DNA from: Nitrospirota bacterium | Lineage (GTDB): Bacteria; Nitrospirota; JACRHJ01 | Reading direction: 5' to 3' | Length of the DNA stretch: 8,490 nt | NCBI GenBank assembly: GCA_021815285.1 | Contig: JAKAHE010000082.1 | Span: 1-8,490, forward strand | In this document: positions 1 through 8,202 of the stretch, piece after piece | How the letters are laid out: the number at the start of each line of letters is the position of its first letter | How positions within the stretch are numbered: position 1 is the stretch's first letter | Position numbers and translations under genes: made by a program | Notes under the pieces: generated by a model | What the model was told of the DNA's origin: nothing | Seen by the model: the letters and a program-made list of their open reading frames with translations, nothing else | Database searches by the model: none

Positions 1-684
1 CCTCGTGCCGGGTTCTATATATTCGACGCGCGCATTCTTTGTATGCAGAATTACCGCCCCATTTGCCGTCAGTACCCGGCGTCCGTCCAGTTCTTTGAGC
101 AAATCCGGAAGGTTATCCGCCGCCATATCGGCTACGTGCAATTTTACCGCATCTTCTTCCGAAACGGACACGCTCTTGCGGACGGCCTCTTCCGCCCAGT
201 CTGCATTCCTGCCGTAGCGGTCGGCAAGACTCCGGATAAACGCCGCAGCGTCGTTTTCCACCTTTTTCGCCATTGTGCCGGTAAGGTTACCCCCGCCCAT
301 ACCGACAGGATGGGCCGCTCCAATATTAGTCCCGGGCGCCATAGCGGCAACCGGAGACGCAAAAAATATAAACGTTCCAGCCGAGGCCGCGCGCGCCCCG
401 GACGGCGCGACATAGGTAATTACAGGTACGGGAGAGGCAAGGATTTCCTTTACGATCTTTCTCATGGAGCTTTCCAGGCCGCCGGGGGTATCGAGCATTA
501 TGACCAGCGCTGCGGCATTGCTTTTCGAGGCGTCTTTTATGGCATTGTCCACAAATTCCGCCGCTACCGGGTCTATAACGCCGTCCAGCCTGGCCACCTT
601 GACCAGTGGTAAAGGCGCGGCGTTCGCAATGGACGCCATAAACAAGAATATCAGAAATAATGAGTAAACAGTAAATTTTTTCAT
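1..684 (-). CDS. NfeD/ClpP-class membrane serine protease, N-terminal part (cut by window edge)
   Basis: This is the first 228 codons of a ClpP-class serine protease of the NfeD family (NfeD1b-type); no stop occurs before the left edge. It starts at ATG 682-684 with a signal peptide of about 22 residues (MKKFTVYSLF, then a hydrophobic core ending in ANA). The crotonase/ClpP-like fold follows: LDTPGG at about 64-69, then SGARAASAGTF around residues 95-105, where Ser101 fits the family's nucleophile, then the APGTNIGAAHPVG stretch, and Lys140/Lys141 in AKKVENDAAA as the probable catalytic lysine (Ser-Lys dyad, as known for archaeal homologues that cut stomatin). The missing C-terminal half should hold membrane helices and an NfeD OB domain, and a stomatin/SPFH gene often follows in such loci. 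The ATG overlaps the stop of the upstream chaperone gene (ATGA) and has no clear Shine-Dalgarno, so coupled translation is likely. Family call is strong; the substrate is unknown. Confidence 0.9.
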   Translation of the reverse strand, partial: MKKFTVYSLFLIFLFMASIANAAPLPLVKVARLDGVIDPVAAEFVDNAIKDASKSNAAALVIMLDTPGGLESSMRKIVKEILASPVPVITYVAPSGARAASAGTFIFFASPVAAMAPGTNIGAAHPVGMGGGNLTGTMAKKVENDAAAFIRSLADRYGRNADWAEEAVRKSVSVSEEDAVKLHVADMAADNLPDLLKELDGRRVLTANGAVILHTKNARVEYIEPGTR

Positions 685-1376
685 GGGTTTATTATTATAT
701 TCGCCTTTGACTTAATATCCCGGATGTAATCTTCAAGCTTCCTGTTCGTCTCCTGCTCTACAAGAAGACTTTTTATACCGGACTCCACATCCTCAAATTT
801 CTTATCGCCGAAATACTTCTTGTGCCGCTCATAATATTTTTTCTCTTCATCCGGAGTTATCCGGATAAACGCCTTTATTCTCCTGTCAATGTATTTTACC
901 ACGAGCAGCTGATCCCGAAGGTTATTTTTAAGCTCGCTTTTCGTTATCTCGTCTTTATCGAGCGCCGCCTGAAATGACTTCTCGTCCGGATATCTTGCCC
1001 TTACCTGCTTATACGCCTGCTCCACCTCTTCAGGCCTGACCGTCGCAAGATTGAACTTGCGCGCCTCGTCTATTAAAAGCGCCCTGTCTATAAGCGAGTC
1101 CAGCGCTTTTTTCCTGGCCAGCCGTGCGGACTCCGGCGGGCTGACTGCCGACCCACCGGCTTCGGAATTACTTTCTGTTTTCTCGACCTCTATCGCGCGG
1201 TCAAGATCGCTTTTGGTTATAACATGGTCGTTCACAACCGCTTCGACTTTATCCAAGACATAGGCGAAGCATATCGATGTGCCATCTCCTCCGCCACTCA
1301 CCCATGGAAGGGCGGGGGCTGAAAATATTATTGACAACATCAGGATAAATAGACTCTTCTTCATAAAAACCTTCAC
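681..1376 (-). CDS. SurA N-terminal-domain periplasmic chaperone without PPIase domain
   Basis: A secreted protein of 231 residues from GTG 1374-1376, or 227 from ATG 1362-1364. The ATG is preferred because GAAGG lies five bases upstream of it and the protein then begins MKKSLFILML. After the signal region, LDKVEAVVNDHVITKSDLDRA (about 41-61) is the typical opening of SurA-like chaperones (compare VDKVAAVVN... in SurA). The helical core continues with ALDSLIDRALLIDEA (about 91-105) and the Glu/Lys-rich helices to about 170; ITPDEEKKYYERHKKYF and a final helix-strand ending KANIIINP complete the SurA core. There is no parvulin (PPIase) domain between the two halves, so it should act only as a holdase for unfolded outer-membrane proteins. 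E. coli SurA has two parvulin domains but keeps much of its chaperone activity without them (established). The gene lies directly after an Omp85 gene, which fits delivery of clients to that barrel (inference). Its stop overlaps the nfeD start. Confidence 0.85.
   Translation of the reverse strand: MKVFMKKSLFILMLSIIFSAPALPWVSGGGDGTSICFAYVLDKVEAVVNDHVITKSDLDRAIEVEKTESNSEAGGSAVSPPESARLARKKALDSLIDRALLIDEARKFNLATVRPEEVEQAYKQVRARYPDEKSFQAALDKDEITKSELKNNLRDQLLVVKYIDRRIKAFIRITPDEEKKYYERHKKYFGDKKFEDVESGIKSLLVEQETNRKLEDYIRDIKSKANIIINP
1370..1374 (-). promoter_or_regulatory. Ribosome binding site that favours the ATG at 1362-1364
   Basis: GAAGG lies on the minus strand five bases before ATG 1362-1364. 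The upstream GTG at 1374-1376 overlaps this motif and has only A-rich sequence before it, so the ATG is the better start of the SurA-like gene. Confidence 0.6.
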
Positions 1377-1382
1377 GTTTTT

Positions 1383-4202
1383 TCAGAATGCCTGGCCTAG
1401 AGTAAAATGCAGTTCGCCCGTGGATTCTCCCGGACGCCTGTCAAGCTTGAAGCCGTAGTCCAGCCTCAACGGGCCAACGGGAGTCTCATACCTCAGCCCA
1501 AGACCGGCCCCGTATCTAAGGCCGTTCGCGCCGGTATTAGTGAAACCGCTTCCGGCCCCGGTTATAAGGTCTCCCCTGATTGGGCCGACGTCCGAGACGT
1601 TCTTGTTTAAAAGCCATGCGTTACCGGCATCAAGGAATGTTACGAGGCCGAAATTATAAGGGAGCGGAAAACGTATTTCGGCGTTGAATATCGCCATAGA
1701 ATCTCCGCCGACAGGATTGCCGAACCTGTTGAGCGGTGCGACGCTTTCATAGCTGTATCCCCGCAGGCTGGACGCGCCGCCCAGGAAAAACCTTTCCGAT
1801 ATCGGTATTTCAAGCTTGCCGCCAAGCGAGCTTTCTATGCCGCCGCGCGCCGAGAACGCGCCGATTATATCCTTGTAGATCGGGTAGTACCAGCTCGTCT
1901 GTGCGGTGGCCTTGAACATGTTGACCGTTGAGCCGAAGAACGTGCTTGCGTATTTAAGTATAATGGCGTGGACGGAACCTTTGGTGGGGTTAAAAGGATT
2001 GTCCCGGAAATCGAAAATCACGGACGGCGTAATGCTGGCGAGATTGGACTTGTTTTTATCCTCCGGCGCAAGCGCCGCACCGGCTCTTATATCGCCGAAC
2101 TTTATTCTCTCATACTGGTAATTAAGCGAAGTCGTGACATGTTTTCCGAAGGTCCTGTCGAAGCCGGTGATGCCTATTAAATCCCTGATGTGATAGTTAG
2201 GCTTGTCAGCATCGAGATATACCAGGCTGGTCCGGTATTTAAGGTTAAGCCCCATGAACCACGGCCATTTGTATGTCGCAACCGCCTTTGTCTCCTTGAA
2301 ACTCGCATCGCCACGGAGCGATATGGAATGGCCAAGACCGAAAAGATTTATATACCCCACCTGCGCAAAACCCCTGAGTCTGTCCCAGTCGCCGTAACCG
2401 GCGCCGAACTCGACCCTGCCCGCATCCCTCTCCCGTACGCTTACCAGCAGGTCCTTGGACGTTCCAATATCTTCCGGCGCAACCGGCCTTATCCTTACCT
2501 GGCTGAAGAATCCAAGCCTGTAAAGCCTCTGCTGGCTCATAAGTATCTTTTCGTAATCGAACGGGTCTCCCGGCTTCACGAGCATTTCTCGCAGGATAGT
2601 CCTGTCCTTTGTAGCCACGTTCCCTCGAAGGATTATTCTGCCTATCTTTACCGGAGAACCCTGGCTGATAACGTAAGAGAGATTTACTCCCCGGCCTCCG
2701 TCAACAAACTCACGCTTTGTGTCTATGGTAGCTCTGATATATCCGGCCTTTGAGAAAAGGCTTATGACGTTATTTTCGTCCTGCTTTATTATCTGCGGGT
2801 TGAAAGGCTCGCCAAGCTTCTGAGTTATCTCCGCCTCTATCGTTTTCTTCGGCACCGCTTCACCGTCTACAATGTTGCGTGATAATACATATGTCCTTGG
2901 GCCTTCGGTAATATCAAATGTCACATCGGCCTTTTTATCCCTGTCGTAGAATCTGACAGGTTCCGGCTTTACCAGCGTCTTAAGGAAACCTTTCGATTCG
3001 TAAAGGTTTTTTATCCTCTCCGCATCCTGCTTTACAGCCTCGTCGTTTACCCGCTCGCTGATAATCAACCCGGACCCCTGAAGCGCCATCACCTTCCTTA
3101 TCCTGGTTGTTTTGATAGCCTTGTTACCCTTCAGGTATACGTGTTCGAGCGCAGTCCTCGGCCCTTCGGTTATGGAAAACGTAACATTGACCTTAGGAGG
3201 CGACACAGTTTCTTCCATTGTGGATTTTACCTGGACAAAATAGAATCCTTCTTTTTTATAATAACTTTGGAGTTTGTCGAGGTTCTCGGAGACGCTGTCC
3301 TCGCTTATATCCCTGTCCTCCCAGAACGTAAGGATTTTCCTGAGTTCTTTTTTTGACAGCCTGTGGTTCCCCTTAAATTTTACCTCAAGCTTCGGCCCGG
3401 CATTTATACTGAAAACAACTGCCGCCGCGCCCTGAGAAACCTTAATTTTCTGTTCCACGTCCGCCTTTACGTAATCATTTTCGACGTAATAATCCGTCAG
3501 GTGCGTAACCGCATCGTCGAGGCTGGTTTTAACGAGTCTTTTCCCTGTTTTTATACCGGCTTTCGCGGCGATTTTATCAAGTTTTTTAACCGGCAGGACA
3601 ATAACGCCACTGAAACTTACCGCGCTGATTATAGTCGGCTGCCCTTCATTAATCTGAGCTATAATATCTCCGGTAAGCGGGCTTGTTTCCTTGGTTTTTA
3701 TAACCACGCTGGCATCCGGGAATCCCTCGTCCCGGTAGAGTTTCAGCACGGCGTCCCTTGTGGCCCTAAGCTTCAGAGGCTCTACGAAATCACCTTCCCT
3801 GAGGGTCATCCTGGATATGATTTTCTTACCCGTAAGCCCTTTATTGCCCTCGATTTCTACCCCGGATATCCGCATCTTCGGTATGAGGCGAAAGGTTACA
3901 ACCGTTCCCTGCGGGGTATCCCTGCCCTCGGCTATTATATCTTTAAAAAGTCCCTTAAGGTACAGGAGCTTGATGGAATCCCGCACCAGTATCGGGGACA
4001 GGAAACCGCCTTTCTTTATTTCCACGAGATGGTAGACGTCTGAGGGCAGTTTACCGGGATAATCGAAGATTATATCCGCAACCCTGGGCTGAGCGACGCC
4101 CTGGTTTACCTGAGTATCTCCCTCGGCATACGCGGCACACGAAATGACTGTCAGAAAAAATATAAGAAATAAAAGTGATGGAATAATTTTTTTTCTTGTC
4201 AT
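1383..4202 (-). CDS. bamA: BamA/TamA-family (Omp85) outer-membrane protein with about seven POTRA domains
   Basis: An Omp85 insertase of 939 residues; E. coli BamA has about 810 and TamA about 577. The signal peptide is at 1-26 (hydrophobic 8-20, cleavage after AYA). Seven POTRA-like units can be traced, roughly 40-108, 110-187, 190-270, 271-348, 350-435, 436-516 and 518-592. Each ends in a strand such as FSITEGP or FDITEGP, and several begin with the GN turn (EGNKGL, KGNHRL, KGNKAI, RGNVAT). The barrel spans about 594-939. It contains FLGGASSLRGY at about 806-816, whose RGY is the conserved loop-6 motif, and LDAGNAW at about 857-863. The protein ends in an aromatic beta-signal (HFTLGQAF). 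It should insert beta-barrel proteins into the outer membrane. The gene overlaps tamB by ATGA, so a TamA-like role with TamB is possible, whereas its size and POTRA number look more BamA-like. The symbol is therefore provisional; the family is certain. Confidence 0.9.
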   Translation of the reverse strand: MTRKKIIPSLLFLIFFLTVISCAAYAEGDTQVNQGVAQPRVADIIFDYPGKLPSDVYHLVEIKKGGFLSPILVRDSIKLLYLKGLFKDIIAEGRDTPQGTVVTFRLIPKMRISGVEIEGNKGLTGKKIISRMTLREGDFVEPLKLRATRDAVLKLYRDEGFPDASVVIKTKETSPLTGDIIAQINEGQPTIISAVSFSGVIVLPVKKLDKIAAKAGIKTGKRLVKTSLDDAVTHLTDYYVENDYVKADVEQKIKVSQGAAAVVFSINAGPKLEVKFKGNHRLSKKELRKILTFWEDRDISEDSVSENLDKLQSYYKKEGFYFVQVKSTMEETVSPPKVNVTFSITEGPRTALEHVYLKGNKAIKTTRIRKVMALQGSGLIISERVNDEAVKQDAERIKNLYESKGFLKTLVKPEPVRFYDRDKKADVTFDITEGPRTYVLSRNIVDGEAVPKKTIEAEITQKLGEPFNPQIIKQDENNVISLFSKAGYIRATIDTKREFVDGGRGVNLSYVISQGSPVKIGRIILRGNVATKDRTILREMLVKPGDPFDYEKILMSQQRLYRLGFFSQVRIRPVAPEDIGTSKDLLVSVRERDAGRVEFGAGYGDWDRLRGFAQVGYINLFGLGHSISLRGDASFKETKAVATYKWPWFMGLNLKYRTSLVYLDADKPNYHIRDLIGITGFDRTFGKHVTTSLNYQYERIKFGDIRAGAALAPEDKNKSNLASITPSVIFDFRDNPFNPTKGSVHAIILKYASTFFGSTVNMFKATAQTSWYYPIYKDIIGAFSARGGIESSLGGKLEIPISERFFLGGASSLRGYSYESVAPLNRFGNPVGGDSMAIFNAEIRFPLPYNFGLVTFLDAGNAWLLNKNVSDVGPIRGDLITGAGSGFTNTGANGLRYGAGLGLRYETPVGPLRLDYGFKLDRRPGESTGELHFTLGQAF

Positions 4203-7200
4203 TTGAACTCGAACCTGAACTTCAGGTCTCCGCCATAGTGACCGAGTTCGTCGCGCTCGCCGACAAGTGAAAGATTCCTGTTGAATATATACTCGAGTTT
4301 TACGTACTGGTCTTCAGTAGTTCCGATGTTAGAGGAATATGTAAGGTAAAGCTTGTCGGAGAAAAGGCTCTTGCCCACGGTGAGCCTCGGCCCGCTCGAC
4401 ACGCCGGAACTCGTCATATACGGGTCTATCTGGAAGCGGTCGAACCCGGTGATCATCTTCACACGGCTTTCCACCGCATCCTGTATCTGCCCGGTAACGA
4501 AACCTGCGGCCTCGCCCGTGGTAATTGCGGCCTCGTGCCCCTTTAATTCGTCCGAGGTCCTTCCAAGCGCCAGCAGGGTTATGACATCGCCCTCCTCAAG
4601 CGGCGGGTCGGAAACGAGGTCTATCTTCACCCTGTCAAGCGTCCCGGTGAGCGTCATCGTAATAGTGTAGTCCTTTACCGTGGTCTCTGCGGTAAGATCT
4701 ATAAGCGGGTTGAACTTGTTCGGGTCGGCAAATTCCATCACGGCGTTTTTCAAGGTAAACTCGTTGCTCCTGAAATACACCTTGCCCCTTCCGGCCTCCA
4801 GCCTTCCTATAAGGACGGGCCTTCCGACAGTCCCTCGCACATAAACGTCCGCAGATGCGGGCACCTTGGCCACGTTATTGTCTATTTCTATGGTATCGGC
4901 CGCGGTGACGTGCAGGTCAAGCAATATGTCCTTAAAACCGCCGGACGCGGACGGCGCAGGCAGGTTCCTTTTCCTGCGTATCTCCACAAGCCAGCTCTTC
5001 CAGTCAATTCTCTTCGCATAGCGCGCCTTGCGGACCGAGACATTTCCAGCGGCATTCATCGTGCCCCCGACGCCCTCAAATCTTACGGATGCGTCTATGA
5101 CAGGCGTAAGGCCGTCTATGGTCTTAACCCCTATCCCGTTGGCGGTTATATCGAACCCGAAATTGTCTATCCTCCAATCCTTGATGGCTCCGTCGCCTTT
5201 CGCGGAGATTGTCCCGCCGCCGAAATCTGCCCCGAACTTCGTCAACCTGAATCCCGAACCTTCTATAAGCGCCTCGGCGTTTATCTTGTCAAATCTCTGC
5301 GGTAAATCCCGCACCTTAAGACCGCCGCCGGTTACACGCACTACTCCCGAGACAGCCGGATTTTTCAGACCGCCTTTTACACGTATGTCCGCCTGCCCCC
5401 GCCCGCTTATATAATCCACATCTCCTTTCAGTAACGGCTTAAAAGCATCGAGGCTCGCATCAACCCGGATTTTCGCGTCCACATTATCCATGCCTGCGGC
5501 AACGCCTGAGGCTGAAAGCGAAAGATTATCGCCGCGCATGTTGAAGGATTTCAGGTCGAGCTTCCCATCGCTATAGGCGACCTGGATGTCGCCGACGTTT
5601 GAAAGCTTCCTGTCGAAAACAAGCGCGTCCACCTCTTTTAAATCGAGTTGGACGGAGGTAACCGAAGGGTCTGAAAGCTCGCCATTACCGGTAATGACGC
5701 CCGTAGAGACGAGCGATGCGCCCTCAGGCAGTTCCTTGTATACAAGGCGGATAAACGGCTCAAGCCTGCCGCCGTTAAATACGAGGCTACCGTTCCACTT
5801 GTAAGGTTTCGACAGGCCGAGCGTCCCTGCAAGAGAGACCTTCCTGCCCAGCACCGTCCCGTCGAGCCTTAAGTTATTTCTCCTGAGCCTTGCCCTAAGG
5901 TTACCATGACCTAAGTCCACGCCGCCGAAACCAAGCTTAAGAGTGCTTAAATCCGCCTCTATAGACGGGTTGTCGAACGTTCCTTTACCGGTTACGGAGA
6001 ACGAGGCGCTGCCTTTTACCGGAGCCCCCGTGTCAGAAAGCACCTTTAATCCCGTCAGGCTGAACCTCGCCGAAGAGGCTTTGCCCTGGAATGTATTGTC
6101 AAACCCAATCGCCCCGGACGCCGTAACGACATCATGGCCGGCCACGGCGATTACCTTCGGGAAACTTATTCCTTTTTCGGTAAGCCTCGCCGTCACAAAA
6201 CCTTTGTCAAGGGGCTGGCCGTATACATCGCCCGCTCCGGTAGTAAGCCTTGCGTCTCCCTTGAATCTGCTGGTAGTCCCGGAAAAATTCATCACGCCTT
6301 CGGTAGTCAGGTTGACGGGTATGTCTTTATAGAATATTGCAATAATGCCCCTTGCGTTGACTTTCCTGATGGAGAGTCTCGCATCGAAGTAAGGGTTGTC
6401 AACCGTTCCGCCGTTGCTGTCGAAGAATACCGTCCCGTCGATGACAAAGCTGCCGGTTTTATGGCGCACCATGAAATTGCTGAACGACAGCTGCCAGTCC
6501 GAGAGCTTCACGTCTCCCTTGGCCTCCGGGAACGAAACCCCGTGTGCGAAGGCATCGGTAATCTTCGCCTTCCCGGTTATAGTCGGCCTGAGTATGTTCC
6601 CGCGCATGTAGGCGCCGAGGTCGAGCTTTCCGTGAACGTCGGAATATCCTATCAGCGTCGATATGTCCGTTATGTCATTGGAATGCGCCTTTATGGACAT
6701 ATCCGAAGCGCCGTCGAAACCCACGACGCCGGCGAATGAAATGGCAGTATTTTTTGACCATGCATATCCCTTGTCTATCTGAATCAGCCCCCCGCCCATG
6801 CGGAAGACAACCTTGGCCTGCTTCAGCATATCAAGTTCTTCGCTAACCCCTCTCTTGCTATGCGGCCTTTCGTATTTTGTGGCAGAAACATCGCCGGATG
6901 CGGTAATTTCCAAACTGTTAAGCCCTGTGCCGGATATTTTCACATCCCCGTTGACCGTGTACCACGGGATAAACCTGAGCTTAGGGTTGGAAGCAGTATA
7001 GTCTCCGCTTACGAGTCCCTTCAGGTTCCATTGGGAGCGGAACGACGGCCTTCCTCCGGAGAAATCCACCAGGACATTTCCCTTTATCCTCCCGCCGAAA
7101 AGCCTGCTTTCAAGCTCCGGCATGGAAAGCATGCCTTTGTCGAATATGACCCTGGAATAAATATCGTCTATCCTGACCCCTCGGTATGCGCCCTTCCTGA

Positions 7201-8197
7201 GGGAAAATTCGCCCGTCCCGAAAAGCGACGGATATGTCCCGCGCAGGCTGCCGGAGAGGCTTGCAAGGCCTTCAGGCGGTTCTTTCATCAGGCCGAGTCT
7301 GCCCAGAAGCGACAGGTCGGCGCTGGATGAGAATTTCAAATCCAGCTCAGGTTTCCCGGCAGGCAATACGTATCCTGAAAGTTTAAGCCTTGCCCCACTG
7401 GAATCAAACCTCACGCCCCGGAAATTAATCCTGCCGTCCGCGTATTCGGCATCGCCTTCGAGACTCGCCGGAATGCTGGGACGTCCTTCCAGCTTTACCG
7501 AGATGCCGTTCAGCTTAAAACCTGCCCAGTAGCCGGTTGAGCCGGCAGGCCGGCTTCTACCAACTCCGCCAACAGCTTGCCTGCCGTTTATCCGGAAATC
7601 CACGCCGGCGTCCGAGACCGAGACGAATATTTTTTTCGCCGCGTCGGAATATGAGCCGCACGCGCCAAGCAGGACAATCTCATGCACCTCTACCTTGTAG
7701 GCGCCGCGCTCCGGCTTTTTTTTCAGAAGCTCGCTGATTTTATCTCTGAGATGGTCTATGTCGAAGCTTCCGTCCGGAAACCTCTCGACATCCAGCGACG
7801 CCCCGTATACAATTATCCGGCGTATGTTTATGCGCCTGTTCAAAAGCGAACCGATGCTTATGTAAGCCCGTATCTTCCGGGCGCCTATGGCCCGCGCCGG
7901 GTTCTTCGGGTCCCATCCGCTTACGGCGGGTTTTTCGATGTCTATATATGCCGGGAAGAAGTTGAAGACAAGCCTGCCCATCCCGACCTTCATCCCAAGC
8001 TCCCGACCGGCCTGCTCGACGACATATGTCTTTATCTTCCCGGAAAAATATCTGCCCCTCGTGAACAGGTTGAGTCCCCCGACAAGCAGGGCAATGGCAA
8101 GAAGTATAAATATGGCTCTTTTTTTCAAACGTCCAGCTCGCTGCAAATGCTGTCGTCCCGACCGTAGCGGAGGGACCTGCCGTTGATTTTCATCCAA
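4199..8197 (-). CDS. tamB: TamB-family translocation and assembly module protein (DUF490)
   Basis: A protein of 1332 residues, close to E. coli TamB (about 1259). A Lys/Arg-rich start is followed by one membrane helix at about 28-45 (AIFILLAIALLVGGLNLF), which anchors it in the inner membrane facing the periplasm. Next comes an AsmA-like segment (about 50-150) and then hundreds of residues of repeating short beta-strands of the type LDLKFSSSADLSL or GRINFRGVRFDSS, as expected for the lipid-carrying beta-taco groove of this family. The C-terminal TamB domain is clear: NPLIDLTAET at about 1173-1182, the signature SDPPLEEGDVITLLALGR at about 1206-1223, and GPRLTVGKSLFSDKLYLTYS. It probably works with the Omp85 protein encoded next (ATGA overlap), moving outer-membrane proteins or phospholipids across the periplasm. 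Start choice is uncertain: TTG 8195-8197 has GAGGAA seven bases upstream, but the first 23 residues are polar and partly repeat-encoded. TTG 8126-8128 would give the more typical MKKRAIFILL. Confidence 0.93.
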   Translation of the reverse strand: MDENQRQVPPLRSGRQHLQRAGRLKKRAIFILLAIALLVGGLNLFTRGRYFSGKIKTYVVEQAGRELGMKVGMGRLVFNFFPAYIDIEKPAVSGWDPKNPARAIGARKIRAYISIGSLLNRRINIRRIIVYGASLDVERFPDGSFDIDHLRDKISELLKKKPERGAYKVEVHEIVLLGACGSYSDAAKKIFVSVSDAGVDFRINGRQAVGGVGRSRPAGSTGYWAGFKLNGISVKLEGRPSIPASLEGDAEYADGRINFRGVRFDSSGARLKLSGYVLPAGKPELDLKFSSSADLSLLGRLGLMKEPPEGLASLSGSLRGTYPSLFGTGEFSLRKGAYRGVRIDDIYSRVIFDKGMLSMPELESRLFGGRIKGNVLVDFSGGRPSFRSQWNLKGLVSGDYTASNPKLRFIPWYTVNGDVKISGTGLNSLEITASGDVSATKYERPHSKRGVSEELDMLKQAKVVFRMGGGLIQIDKGYAWSKNTAISFAGVVGFDGASDMSIKAHSNDITDISTLIGYSDVHGKLDLGAYMRGNILRPTITGKAKITDAFAHGVSFPEAKGDVKLSDWQLSFSNFMVRHKTGSFVIDGTVFFDSNGGTVDNPYFDARLSIRKVNARGIIAIFYKDIPVNLTTEGVMNFSGTTSRFKGDARLTTGAGDVYGQPLDKGFVTARLTEKGISFPKVIAVAGHDVVTASGAIGFDNTFQGKASSARFSLTGLKVLSDTGAPVKGSASFSVTGKGTFDNPSIEADLSTLKLGFGGVDLGHGNLRARLRRNNLRLDGTVLGRKVSLAGTLGLSKPYKWNGSLVFNGGRLEPFIRLVYKELPEGASLVSTGVITGNGELSDPSVTSVQLDLKEVDALVFDRKLSNVGDIQVAYSDGKLDLKSFNMRGDNLSLSASGVAAGMDNVDAKIRVDASLDAFKPLLKGDVDYISGRGQADIRVKGGLKNPAVSGVVRVTGGGLKVRDLPQRFDKINAEALIEGSGFRLTKFGADFGGGTISAKGDGAIKDWRIDNFGFDITANGIGVKTIDGLTPVIDASVRFEGVGGTMNAAGNVSVRKARYAKRIDWKSWLVEIRRKRNLPAPSASGGFKDILLDLHVTAADTIEIDNNVAKVPASADVYVRGTVGRPVLIGRLEAGRGKVYFRSNEFTLKNAVMEFADPNKFNPLIDLTAETTVKDYTITMTLTGTLDRVKIDLVSDPPLEEGDVITLLALGRTSDELKGHEAAITTGEAAGFVTGQIQDAVESRVKMITGFDRFQIDPYMTSSGVSSGPRLTVGKSLFSDKLYLTYSSNIGTTEDQYVKLEYIFNRNLSLVGERDELGHYGGDLKFRFEFK
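4213..4227. promoter_or_regulatory. Perfect small inverted repeat just before the Omp85 gene start
   Basis: ACCTGAA-C-TTCAGGT is a perfect 7-bp inverted repeat about one helical turn upstream of the ATG at 4200-4202, inside the last codons of tamB. In the mRNA it can fold as a five-base-pair stem with a five-base loop and would hide an AGG that could act as a weak ribosome site. It may tune coupled translation of the Omp85 gene, or may be a by-product of the alternating beta-strand codons (DLKFRFEF). Confidence 0.3.
8125..8193 (-). other. Possible 22-codon leader ORF overlapping the tamB start region
   Basis: ATG at 8191-8193 opens a 22-codon frame (MKINGRSLRY...) in a different frame from tamB. 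It ends in TGA at 8125-8127, which shares two bases with the TTG at 8126-8128 (TTGA). GAGGAA lies 11 bases before the ATG. It could be a leader whose termination couples to reinitiation at TTG 8126-8128. Much of it is repeat sequence, so it may be meaningless. Confidence 0.2.
8152..8177 (+). repeat. Small palindromic repeat, unit C
   Basis: A 26-base unit beginning GTCGTCCCGACCG and ending GAGGGACC. It matches unit B at 20 of 26 positions but lies in the opposite orientation. It is itself a hairpin, with GTCCC/GGGAC outer arms and a CCG/CGG inner stem. In the tamB frame it encodes PPLRSGR near the N-terminus if the TTG at 8195-8197 is the start; otherwise it sits in the leader. Confidence 0.7.
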
Positions 8198-8202
8198 CTG
8201 TC

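Noticed and set aside
43..612. Plus-strand open frame of 189 codons opposite nfeD
   Set aside because: It lies wholly antisense to a well-recognised protease with intact motifs; its translation is Arg-rich and low in recognisable structure.
3363..4043. Plus-strand open frame of 226 codons opposite the Omp85 gene
   Set aside because: Antisense shadow of POTRA-coding sequence; no family resemblance and no ribosome site seen.
4190..4197. Run of eight A early in the Omp85 gene as a phase-variation or slippage site
   Set aside because: It encodes the ordinary Lys-Lys-Ile of the signal peptide (RKKI), and eight bases alone is weak evidence for switching.
6134..6739. Plus-strand open frames of 201 codons and nearby ones opposite tamB
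   Set aside because: Shadows caused by the codon bias of a long gene; the translations show no domain.
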